64,000 nt of DNA from Falsiroseomonas tokyonensis (lineage in GTDB: Bacteria > Pseudomonadota > Alphaproteobacteria > Acetobacterales > Acetobacteraceae): positions 620,001 to 684,000 of the forward strand of contig NZ_JAFNJS010000001.1 in the NCBI RefSeq assembly GCF_019024325.1. Reading direction: 5' to 3'. Each line of letters starts with the position of its first letter. Within the stretch, counting starts at the first letter, position 1. The position numbers were made by a program, and so were the translations under genes. Shown in pieces: positions 7,270 through 19,200 of the stretch. The notes below the pieces were generated by a model that searched no databases, had not been told where the DNA came from, and saw only the letters and a program-made list of their open reading frames with translations.

Positions 7270-10200
7270 CGGTCACGCGCATCTCCATCGCATCCTCATA
7301 GCCGATCTCGCCGGCCTCCAGCCGCCGCAGCAGGCTGGCCAGGTCGCTGGCGCCGGGGTCGGGCGGCGGTGGCTCGGCACTGGCTTCCATGCGCCGGCGG
7401 ATCAGGCTGCGCAACCGGTCCGTGCGCTCGCGCGACCCGGCGATGCGATCCGCGACGTCGGATTGCTCCGCCTCAGCGGGTCCCGCCGCGCCATGTTCCA
7501 GCCGGATATAGGCGGCGAGCTCACGCACCGTGGCATAGGTGAAAAGCGCGGTGGTCTTCAGGTCGATGCCAAACACCTCGTTCACCCGGCGCACCAGTTC
7601 CACGCTGATGATGGAATCCGCGCCGTATTCGGAGAAACTGGCCTCCGGCTCCACCTCCTCCAGCGCCAGGCGCAGCGCCTCGGCGACGGTGATGCGGAGT
7701 CTTTCCTCGATGCCGTCATCCATGCGCTGCGGCTGCGTGACGACGCGCGGTGTTTCCACCGCGGGTGCAGTCCGACCAAAACCGTCGGCCTCGGCCAGCA
7801 GGATGCATTGCAGCGCCGGATCGCCCAGCGCGGTGACACCGCAAAAACCCGCGGCGGCCAGGCTGTTCCGCCAGCGCGGCAGGTCCAGCAGCGGCGCATG
7901 CGGCAGGCGCGCTTCGGGATCGCCAAAAAGCCACCAGCCGCGGGTCAGGCCGAAGGTCAGCGTGTTGAAGTCCTGGGCCGCCGTCGCCTCGTTGATCGCC
8001 ACCAGCCCGCCCGGCCGCAGCAGCGCGTGCAAATTGGCCAGTGTCACCGCGATCCGCGGCGTGGCGTGCAGCACATTGGCCGCGATCACGATATCGAAGC
8101 TGCGCGGGACCATTCCCTGCGCCGCGGGGGCCGCGGAGATATCCAGCCGCGCCGTGCGCAGGAAGGGTGCTTCCGCCCGCCATTCGCGTTCCGCCTGTTC
8201 CAGGAAGGCCGGGCCGATATCGGTGAAGAGGTAGTCAACGTGATCGGCGAAGGGCGCCAAAGCGCGCAGCACGAAGCGCGTTGTGCCGCCGGTGCCGGCG
8301 CCGACTTCCAGGATACGCACCGGCCCCGGCCGCGCCGCGACGGCCGCTGCCACCGCCTGCGCGAGCATGTGCTGCAGATGGTCCACCACGGGATTGCCCG
8401 CATAGATTGGCGCGACGAGGTCGAAGCTGCCGCCGGGGAAGAGCACGGCATTGGCATCCACCTCCCCGGTCAGCACCGCCGGCAGGCTTTTGGTGCAGGC
8501 CTGCAACAGGCGGAGATAGGGCGCCGCAGCGGGATCGCGGGCCAGCAAATCCTCCGCCTGGGCGGCGAGCGCCACCGCATCCAGCGGCTCCGCCTTCGCC
8601 AGCATCGCCTGAACCGCCGCCTCGAGGCGCTTCTGGGGCGCGATGGCCTTCGGGAAGCCAGCAGCCGAGAGCGTGGCCCGCGCCAGCGCCGTGGCGTGCC
8701 GGTTGATGGCACCAAAACCCTCGGCCGCGCCGCGCAGCACCGCGCCGCCCTCGGCCTGCACCGCCTCGGCTGCCGCGCGCGCGGCGGGCAGCAGGCGCAG
8801 CGGCGGCTCGGCCGGCACTGCCAAGCGCCGCGTGGCATCGGCGCGCAGCTCCGCCGCCACGCGGTCCGAGATGCGCAGCGGCATCACGCGATCCAGCCCC
8901 GGCGCGGCCAAGGCACGGAAGAGCAGCGAAAGCCCCTCGGCCGTGCCGATCGGGTGCACGCCGATGCGCGCCAGGCTCGTGCGATGCGCCGCCGTCGCCA
9001 CCGCGCCGACCTCCCCCCAGAAACCCCAGTCGAGCACCAGCACCGGGCGGTCCTGCCGCAGGGCGAAGGCATCGGCGAAGGCGCTGGCGGCGGCATAGGC
9101 GGCCTGGCCAGGATTGGCGGTTTCCGCATTGGCGGAGGAGAAGACCACCAATCGCGCTGGCGCACCCCCCGCCTCCTGCCGCGCCAGGGCGGCGAGCAGA
9201 TTGGCGAGGCCCGTGGTCTTGGGCGCCAGCACGGCCGCAATATCCGCATCCGCCTGGGCCAGCACGCGACCCTCGCGCAGGTCCATCGCCGCATGCACCA
9301 CGGTGGTGATGGGGCCGCAGCGCGCCACCGCCTCGGCCAGCGCGGCCTCCAGCGCCGCGGGCTGCGCCAGGTCGGCGCGCAGATGCAGGATGCGCCCGGC
9401 GCCGCGCGCCAGGGTTTCGGCCACGGCCGCGCTGGGCACCCTGCGGCCGAGCAGCACCACGCGCGCGCCGCGTTCCGCCAGATGTTCCGCCAGCGCCCGG
9501 CCGAGGCCGCCGGCGCCGCCCGCGATCAGCACCACGCCCTCCGCCGGCGCCGGGCTCGCCGGCAGGTCCAGCGCGCCAAAACCGCGGCGCAGGGCCACGC
9601 CATCGCGCAGCGCCAAGTCCGCGCCCGGGGCGGCGAGCGCGGGCAGCAGGGCGGGCGCCTCCACATCCGCGGGGTCGACATCCAGCAGGGCCAGGCGCAG
9701 CTCCGGCTGTTCGCGCGCGGCCGCCCGGCTGAAGGCGGCAAGCGCCGCCGCCAGCGGGCAGGGCTTTTCGCCCGGCCGGGCGCGCTGCGCACCGGATGTC
9801 ACCACCACCAGCCGCGGCGGCGCCGGGCGGGCGGCGAGGTCGCGGACCAGCGCGGCCAGATGCAGCACGGCGGCTTCCAGCTGCGCCGCCGAGTCCTCGA
9901 CGCCGCCAACCAGTAGCCAGACGGCATCCGTGCCGAGGTCCGGCAGGGCAGTGTCGGGCGCCACGCCCAGCACAGCGCCCAGCCGCGCCGCCAGCGCCGC
10001 ATTGGCAAAGGGCGCCAGCAGCACGGGGGCGCGCAGCGGCGCCGTGGCCTCCGGCATCGGCACCGGATCCCAGACCGCGTGCCAGGCCTCCAGCGCCGGC
10101 AGGGCGGCGGCGCGACGGGCGACGAAGCCGTGCAGGATGGCCTGCGGCGCGCCGGCCGCATCCTCCAGCACCAGGTCGAGCACGATCTCCCCCGCCTCCG

Positions 10201-13200
10201 CGCTGCGGCGCCGGCCGAGAATGCGCGTCACCGCCTGGGGCTCCCCCAGGATGTCGAGCCGCCCCAGGGCTGCGGGCAGGTAGCCGCCGGCCTGGGCCTC
10301 CTCCGGCAACAGGGCGAAGGTGATCTGGAAGGCGGCGTCCAGCGCCTCCGCCCAATCCGCCGCGCCCGGCGCCAGGGTGGCGATCGCGGCTTCGGCGCCG
10401 CGCTGGATTGAGAGAAGACGGCGGAAGCCCCCGGCGTAATCGGCGCCCGCCCCGGCCAGCAGCGCATAGGCCGCGGCGCCATCGATCCGCTGCGGACAGT
10501 CCTCAGCGGCCACCAGGACGGTGGCTGCGGGTGCGCCGGTGGCGACGCGCCCCTCCGCCAACCGCGCGCCCGCCTCGATGGCGATGCGCCCCTCCTCCAG
10601 CTGCAGCGACAGGCCCGCCGCCATCGCCGCCGCATCCGCAGGCCGCAGGAAGCGCCACTCCGCCAGGGCCCGCGCCCCGCCGGCGCGCAGGCCGAGCGCC
10701 AGCAGCAGCGCGCCCGGCAGGATGCTGGCCCCGCCGACGCGATGCTCGGCCAGCACCGGCGCATCCGCCGCAATGCCGATGACGTGCTTGCGCTGCGCAT
10801 CCGCCACGCCGAGTTCGATGCCCGGCGGCAGTGCCAGCGCGGGCTTGGCCGGCGCGCCGCGCGGCGTCACCTTCACCCAGCAGCGCCGCTTTTCGAAGCT
10901 GATGCCGGGCAGGGAGATCGGCGGGCGTCGGCCCGGCGCAAGCGCATCCCAGTCCGGCTTCGCAGAACCTTTGGCCCAGGCGCGGGCCAGCGCGGCCAGG
11001 TCGCCATCCGGCGCCGGCCCGCCGGCATCGCGCTTCACCTCACCCTCGGCAAAGCCCTGGCCGGCCGCGATGGCCTCGAACCCTGACCGCAGTTCGGCGA
11101 CCGTGCCGGCGAGGAAGGCGGCCCGAAACCGCATCGCCTCGCGCCCCGTCTGCAGCGTGCGCGCCACATCCGCCGGCCCCGCATCGGGATGCGCCTGCAG
11201 CCAGGCGGCGAGCGAAGCGGCGACACGGCGCAGCGCCGGCTCCGTGGCGGCGGAAAGCGGCACCAGGAAGGGGCCCGCCACCATCGGCGCGGGCACTACC
11301 GGCGGCGCCTCCTCCACCACCAGATGCGCATTGGCGCCGCCCGCGCCAAAACTGCTGATGCCGGCGCGGCGCGGCCCGTTTGTGGCCAGCCACGGCGCCG
11401 CCTGGTGCTGCACATGCAGCGGCGTGCGGGACAGGCCGAGATCGGGGTTCAGCACCTCGGCATGCAGGCTGGGCGCCAGCATCCCGTGCCGCAATTGCAG
11501 CACCACCTTGGTGAGGCCGGCGATGCCCGCCGCCGCCTCCAGATGGCCGATATTCGACTTCACCGATCCGATCGGCAGCGATCCCTCCGGCAACCCCGCA
11601 AAGGCGCGGCCGAGGCCCGCCACCTCCACCGGGTCGCCCAGCGCCGTGCCGGTGCCATGCGCCTCAATGTAGGAAATGCTGGCGGGCGGTGTGCCGGCGC
11701 GCTCCAACGCCTCCGCCACCAGCGCGCCCTGCGCCGCGGGGTCCGGCACGGTGAAGCCACCGCTGCGGCCGCCATGGTTCAACGCGCTGCCCTTGATGAC
11801 GGCATGGATGCGATCCCCATCCGCCAGCGCCCGCTCCAGCGGTTTCAGCAGCACCGCACCCACACCTTCGCCCGGCACATAGCCATCGCCGCCCACGCCA
11901 AAACTGCGGCAGCGGCCATCCGAGGCGGCGAAGCCGGATTTCGACAAAATCCAGTGCCGGCTGGGGTGCAGGATGAGGTTCACGCCACCCGCCAGTGCCA
12001 CGCTGCACTCCCCCGCGCGCAAGGCCTGGCAGGCGGCGTGGATGGCGCTGAGCGAGGCGGAGCAGGCGGTGTCCAGCGCCAGGCTCGGCCCGTGCAGGTC
12101 GAGAATCCAGGAGACGCGATTGGCGATGTTCCAGTAGGAGGCGTTGGGCCCGATGAGATTGCCGCGCGCCGCTTCCTCCGGTCCCAGCAGCGCATAGTCG
12201 CCATTCATCACGCCGACGAAGACGCCGCCGCGCCGCCTTTCGGGCGCCGGGTCCCCGTCGAACAGCGTGGCGCGGGTGCGGCCCGCATCCTCCAGCGCCG
12301 CCCAGCAGGTTTCCAAAAATTTGCGCGCCTGCGGGTCCAGGCTGTCGGCCTCCACCGGCGAGATGCCGAAGAAGCGCGCGTCAAAACAGTCGGCATCCGC
12401 GAGGAAGCCGCCCCATTTGGTGTAGCTGGTCTCCGGCCGCGCGCGATCCGCGTCCCAGAAACCCTCGATCGGCCAACGCTCCGGCGGGATTTCGGTGATG
12501 GCATCCCGGCCCTCGCGCAGGTTCTCCCAGAAAATGTCGAGATCGGGTGCCATGGGATAGCTGCCGGCGATGCCGATGATGGCGATGTCGCCGCTTCCCC
12601 GCGCCGCCACGGCGCGTGGCGCGGGCAGCGCCTCCGCGACCGGCGGCGGCGCAGCCGCAACACCCGGCGCCAGCAGCGCGCCCAGCGCCGCGCCATGGTC
12701 GCGCAGCAATCGCGCGGCGAGGTCGCGCACCGTGCGATGCTCGAAGAACAGCGTCTTCGAGACATCACCGAGATCGACCTCCAGCCGCGCGTTCAGGCGC
12801 ATGATGCCGATGGAGTCGAGGCCGTATTCCTCCAGCCGCTCATCCGCGTCGAGCCGGTCTGGCGGCAGATGGATCACCTCCTCCAGCAGCCGCGCGAGAT
12901 AGGCGATGACCTCCGATGCCTCGACAGGACCAGCCGCCGCGGCGGGCGGGCGTTGCACGGGTCGCAGCGCGGCGCCCAGCCGGTCCGTCCGGCCATGCAG
13001 CACCAGCAGATGCGGCACGCCCAGCGCCAGCGCGGCGCCGAGCACCCGAAACCCCTCCGCCTGGGGCATGGGCAGAAGGCCGAGCTGCCGGTCGAGTTCC
13101 GCCGCCACCTCCGCCGGCGGCGCCATGCCGCCGCCCTGCCAGAGCGGCCAGTCCACCGCCAGCGTCGCGCCCTGCCGCAGGCCGGCGGCGACCCGCGCCT

Positions 13201-16200
13201 GGCGCTGCGCCGCGAAGCCGCCCAGGAAGCCGTTGGCCGCCGCATAGGCCCCCTGCCCCGGCACGCCGAGCGCCGCGGCGGTGGAAGAGAACAGCAGGAA
13301 GGCGTCGAGCGGCTCGTTAGCCGTGAGCTGGTCCAGCGCGACCACGCCCGCCGCCTTCGGCGCCAGCACCGCGTCGAAGTCCTGGGGCGCCTGCCGCGCC
13401 AGCAGATCGTCGTGCAACACGCCGGCGACATGCGCCACGCCGTGCAGCGGCCCGAATTGCCGCCGAAGTCTTGCCAGTGCGGCGCGCAGCGCGACGGGGT
13501 CCGCCACATCGGCCTGCAGATGCAGCGCCACCGCGCCCGCCTGCTCCACCAAAGCCAGCGCGGCCGCATCCGGAGCGCCGCGGGACAGCAGCGCGATGCG
13601 CGCGGCGCCCTGCGCCGCCAGGTGCCGCGCCAGCGCCAGGCCCAGCCCGCCCTGCCCGCCGGTCACCAGCCAGGTGCTGCCCGCGCGCACCCAGCCTGGC
13701 GGCGATTCGGCCAGGGTCGCGGGGACGCGGCCCAGCACGGTGCGGCCTGCCCCGTCGCGACGGATCTCCGCCACCTCCGGCCAGGGCTCGGCCAGTTCCT
13801 CCAGGAGGGCCGCAGCCGTCGGCTGCGCCATGCGCAGCACGCGCGCGCGCAACCCGCCGTTCTCCGCCACCGCGCTGCGCAGCAAGGCGACGGCGGCGCT
13901 GCCCGCGGCGCCGTCTGCGGCGGGTTCCAGATGCAGCAGGGCCATCGGCCGCACCGTGCGAGCGAGCAGGAAGAGCAGCCGCGCCCCCTCCTCCACCCCC
14001 ATGGTGGCCAGCGCCTGGCCCAGCCCCTCGGCCGGGCTGGCGCCGAGGCGCAGCGCATTCACCACCATGGCGGGCGCCACGCGATCCAGCAGCGCGGCAC
14101 AGCTTTCGGCATCGGACGGATCGAAATCGTGCTCAGGCCGCGCCAGTGTCAGGCGGCGTCCCGCAGGCAGCGCGGCGCGCAGCGCATCGGCAAGCGCCGC
14201 ATCGCGGGCCAGCAGCAGCAGCGCGCCATCCGGCAGCGTGCCGGCGCTCAGCGGCGACTCCTGCCAGTCCGGCACGAAGGCCAGCGTGCCGATGCTGGAC
14301 GAGACCTCCGCCGGCAGGCGCCGCGCGCGCAGACCGCGCAGCACCGCCAGCAGGCGGCCTGTCTCCTCGGCCAGGGTGATGTCGAAGCCCGGCGCTGCTG
14401 CCGTGGCATCGGCGCGCAGGATCGCATGCGCCCGCAGCGGGGTGCCGGCGGCGGGTATGGCGTGGATCTCCAGCGCTTCCAGCCCGGCGGGCACGAAGCG
14501 GTCGCCCTGCGCGGCGCCCGCGGCCTCTAGCCCGATCAGCGCTGCCGCCTGCAGGGCGCCATCCAGCGTGGCGGCATCCAGCCCGGCGCCCGGCCGCAGG
14601 TGGGCCAGCGTCTCGCCCTCGCCCAGCCGAAGCTCCGCCAGCACCTGCAAGGCAGGGCCATAGGCGAAGCCGAGCCGCGTGAAGGCGGCGTAGCAATCCT
14701 CGCCTGTCATCGCCTGGCCGCAGCGCGCCGCCAGCGCCGCCAGGTCGAGCGGCGGCGAGGCGGCGGGCGGCGCGCGATCCACCGCCGCCCGCGCCAGCAC
14801 CCGCCCGGCCGAAGAAACGCTGCAGCCCTCGCCCTCCGCCGCCGCGCGCAGCGTCATGCCCGGCAGGGCGGGCGCCAGCCAGGCGATCTCGCGCAGCGTG
14901 CCGGTGGAGGCACCGAGCGCGACCTGGCGCAGCATGTCCAGCGTCGCCGTGCCCGGCAGCAGGCGGCGCCCCTGCACCACATGGTCGCGCAGCAGTGGCA
15001 GGCTGTCGTCCAGGACGAGGTCCCCCGCCGCCGGCACGGCAAAGCCCGCCATGGCATCGAAAGCCCAGTAGCGCTGGCGGAAGAAGGGATGGCCCGGCAG
15101 GTCCAGCACCGGCCGGCGCCCATCCGCCAGCGGCGCCCAGTCAATCCGGGCGCCGGCCTCATGCAGCGCCGCCAGCGCCGCCAGATCCTCCGCCGTCGCC
15201 GCGCTGCCGGCGTCCCAGGCGGCGGCGATGGCCGGGATGGGGTTCACACCGGGCTCTGCCTCCCGCGCCGCCCGCGCCGCCGCTTCGCGCAGCAGGGTCG
15301 GCAGTTCGGATTCATGCTGCGCCACCACCGCGCGGCGGTGGCGAAAATGGCCGCGGCGCAGCGCCAGCATCGCCGCCACATCGGCCAGCGGCTGCGGCGC
15401 GGCCTCCAGCCCATCCGCCAGGTCGCGCAGCAGCTGTTCCAGCGCCGCGGCGCTGCGGGCGGAGACCGGCACCACGCGCCCACCGGGCGCCGCCGGCGTC
15501 GCCGCCTCGGCGGCGGGCGCCTCCTCGATCACCACATGCGCATTGCTACCGCTGAACCCGAAGGAGGAAATGGCCGCGCGGCGCGGCACGCCCGGCGACG
15601 GCGCATCCCAGTCGCGCAGCGTCGTGTTCACGAAGAAGGGCGTTGCCGCAAATTCGATATGCCGGTTGGGCCGGCCAAAATTCAGGCTCGGCGGAATCGC
15701 GCGATGCCGCAGCGCGAGCACCGCCTTGGCGACCCCCGCCATGCCGGCGGCGGCCATGCAATGCCCGATATTCGTCTTCACCGAGCCCAGCGCACAGAAC
15801 TGCTTTTGCGCCGTGAACTGCCCGAAGGCGTCGGTCAGCGCCGCTACCTCGATCGGGTCGCCGAGCTTCGTGCCGGTGCCATGCGCCTCCACCATGCCGA
15901 TCGTCGCGGGATCGATGCCGGCCTGGCGGTAGACCTGCAGCTCCAGCGCGGTCTGCGAGGTCGCGCTCGGCGCCGTCAGGCCGCTGGTGCGGCCATCCTG
16001 GTTGGTGCCGCTGCCGCGCAGTACCGCGTGGATTCGATCGCCATCGCGCCGCGCGTCCGAAAGCCGCTTCAGCACCAGGCATCCGACTCCCTCGCCCGGC
16101 ACGAAGCCATCCGCGGCATCGTCAAAACTGTGGCAGCGGCCGGTGGGGGAGGCCATGCCGGAATCCGAGAGGTACAGGAACAGATGCGGCGAGATGATGT

Positions 16201-19200
16201 TGCAGGAGACGCCCGCGGCGAGTGCGACCTCGCTCTCGCCGCGCCGCAGGCTCTCGGCCGCCAGGTGCAGCGCGACGAGGGAGGAGGAGCAGCCGGTATC
16301 CACCGGGAAGCACGGCCCCTGCAGATCCAGCAGATAGGACAGCCGCGCGGAAAGGATCGCGACCGACCCGCCCAGCGTCTGCAAGGCCGCCGGCGCGGGA
16401 GCCGCCACGTAGTTGCTGGCGGAGACGCCGACGAAGACGCCGCAGCTTCGGCCGGCGAGGCGTTCCGGCGGCAGGCCCGCATCCTCCAGCGCGCGCCAGC
16501 CCTCTTCCAGCAGCAGCCGCTGCTGCGGCTCCATCGCCTCCGCTTCGGCCGGGGAGATGCCGAAGAAGAGCGGGTCGAACCGGTCGTGATCCTCCAGCAG
16601 CGCGGCCCAGCGCGCATTGCTGCGGTTGCGGATCGGCGTCAGGTCGAAGCGGTCCACCTCCCGCACCGCATGGCGGCCGGTACGCAGCATCTCCCAGAAG
16701 GCGGGGAGATCCGGCGCGCCGGGGAAGCGGCCCGAGATGCCGATGATGGCGATGGCATCGTCGCTTGCAGCGACCGGCTCTGCCGCGATGGGTGCCGGCG
16801 CGGCCAGGCGCCCCGCCACCTCCGGAAAGCGCGTCTCAATATGCCGCACCAGGGCTTCGAGGGAGCCGAAATTGTAGAGATCGGTGGAACGCAGCGCGAT
16901 GCCGAGGCGGTCGTTCACCGCCTCCGCGATCTGCGGCGCGACGATGGAGTCCACGCCGATCTCGCCGAAGGGCGCATCCGCCTCGATGCGGGCGGCCGGC
17001 AGGTCCAGCGCGGCGCCAACGCATTCCGCCAGCAGCGCCTGCAGGCCCTGGGGCGCCATGGCGGCCGCCGGCACGCGCGCGACGGTAGGGCGCGCGAGGG
17101 CCGCTGCTGCCGCATGCGGCCCACGGCGCGCCAGCAGCACGGCATGCGGCGGGTCTGCCTCGCCAAAGCCCGGCGCCGGCACCGCCTCCACCGCGCCGAA
17201 GCCGGCCTCGCGCAGCGCCTTCGCCCAGCAGGGGATGGACAGCAGCGGCGCATGCGGCAGACGGCGGTCGGCGTCCTGGGCGAGCCACCAGCCCTCCAGC
17301 AGGCCGAAGGTCAGCGTCGCGACATCCTCGGCCCGCGTGGTCTCGTTCAGCAGCAGCACGCCGCCGGGCCGCAGCAGCGCGGCGACATGGCGCAGCGACT
17401 GCGCCACATCCGGCGTCGCATGCAGCACGTCGGAGGCCAGCACGAGGTCCGCCGTGCCTTCCGCAAAGCCCTGCGCGGCCGGGTCGCGCGAAATATCGAG
17501 CGGCGTGTAGTGCAGGCCCGGCGCCGTGCCGAAGCGCGCCTTGGCGCCGCGCAGCAGCGCCGGCGAGAGATCCGTCACGTGGTAGTCGAAGGTGACACAG
17601 GCGGCCTGCAGCGCGGCCAGCACCGGCGCCGTCGTCGCGCCCGTGCCGGCACCGACCTCCACGATGCGCAGCGGGGCGCCTTGGGCCCGCGCGAAGGCCA
17701 GGCTGGCCGCGGCCATCATCGCATTGCAGGCGACTAGCGCCGGCTGCCCGTCATAGAGCGGCGCGACGAGCTCCGTGCTGCCGCCCGGGAACAGCACCTC
17801 CGTCGCCGCGCGCCGCCCCGCCAGGATGTCCGGCACCGCCGCGACACAGAGCCGCAGCAGGGCCAGCGCCGCCTGCATGCCGGGCGAGGCGTCTCGCGCC
17901 AGCAGCGCGGCTTCGCGTGCCGCCGCGGGCTGGGGATCCGGGACGGCGAGGCCGAGCAGATCCTCACCCTCCGCGCGCAGCACACCATGGCGCGCCAGTA
18001 TCTCCACCAGCGCCAGGGCCAGCCGCGCCTGGTCCGACGCGACGCTCCAGCGGCTGCGCGGCAGGCGCTCTCCTACTGCGGGCAGCAGGCCCGCTTCGGC
18101 CAGCCGCTCTGCGAGCAGCGCGCGCGCATGCGCATCCATCGCGGCATGCAGGTTAGGCTGCGCCGCCACCGGCGCGACGATGGCGCGCGCCGCCTCGGCC
18201 AACGCGGCGGGCGCCGCAGCATCCGGTCCGCCCATCGCCGCCCAGACGGCATCGGACAGCGCGGCATGCACGGATTGCGGCGCGGCCAGCAGCCCGTCCA
18301 AGGCCCGCGCGCTCGCCGCCGCATCCTGCACGTCAACGCCTTGCGCGGCGAGGCGCGAGACCATCGCGGGGTTGAGATCCGCGTGCTGCCACAGGCCCCA
18401 ATGCACGACCTGCGAATCCAGCCCCAACGCCTCGCGCAGATGCAGCGCATAGCTCGCCTCGAAGCAGCAGGCGGCGCAATAGGCGGACTGGCCGGCGGTG
18501 CCCGGGAAGCCGGCGAAGGCGCCGATCGAGGAGAAGACGATCAGCTTCGGCCTTTCGGGACGCGCGGCCACCCAATCCGCGAGCGCCACCAGCCCATGCA
18601 CCTTCGGGTGCAGCGCGGCCCGAAATTCCGCCTCGCTCATCCGGTCGCAGCGGCCGAAGACGGGATCCACCACCGCCTGCACCACGCCATCCAGCGGGCC
18701 GATGCCCTCCAGCGCGCCCGGCGCCGCGATATCCGCCGCGATATAACGCGCCTCCGGCCCCAGCTTCGCCAGGAAGGCCGCGCGGTCCGCATCCAGCGGG
18801 CTGCGGCTCAGCAGCACCAGCTTCGCTCCGAAATCACGCGCGAGTATGCGGCACAGCACGCGGCCAACGCGGCCCATGCCGCCGACGACCAGGTAGCGGC
18901 CACCCTGTCGCAGCGCGCCGCCTTCGGTGCGCGTCGCCGGGCGCAGCACGCGCCGGAAGCGCCGCTCGCCGCGCAGGACAATCGACTCGCCATTGCTGTC
19001 GCCCGCCTCGGTGGCGATCTGCAGCGGCGCGGGGGGCGCGGCCATGTCGATGTCGCAGATCGCCACGCGCCAGGCGGGGAATTCCACGCCGATGGCCTTG
19101 GCCAGGCCCTCCGTCACCGCCGCCATCGGCTGACGCGGGGCATCCTGCGGCGTCACGCAATGCGCATGGGCGGTGACGATGCGCAGCTGCACCGCCGCCG

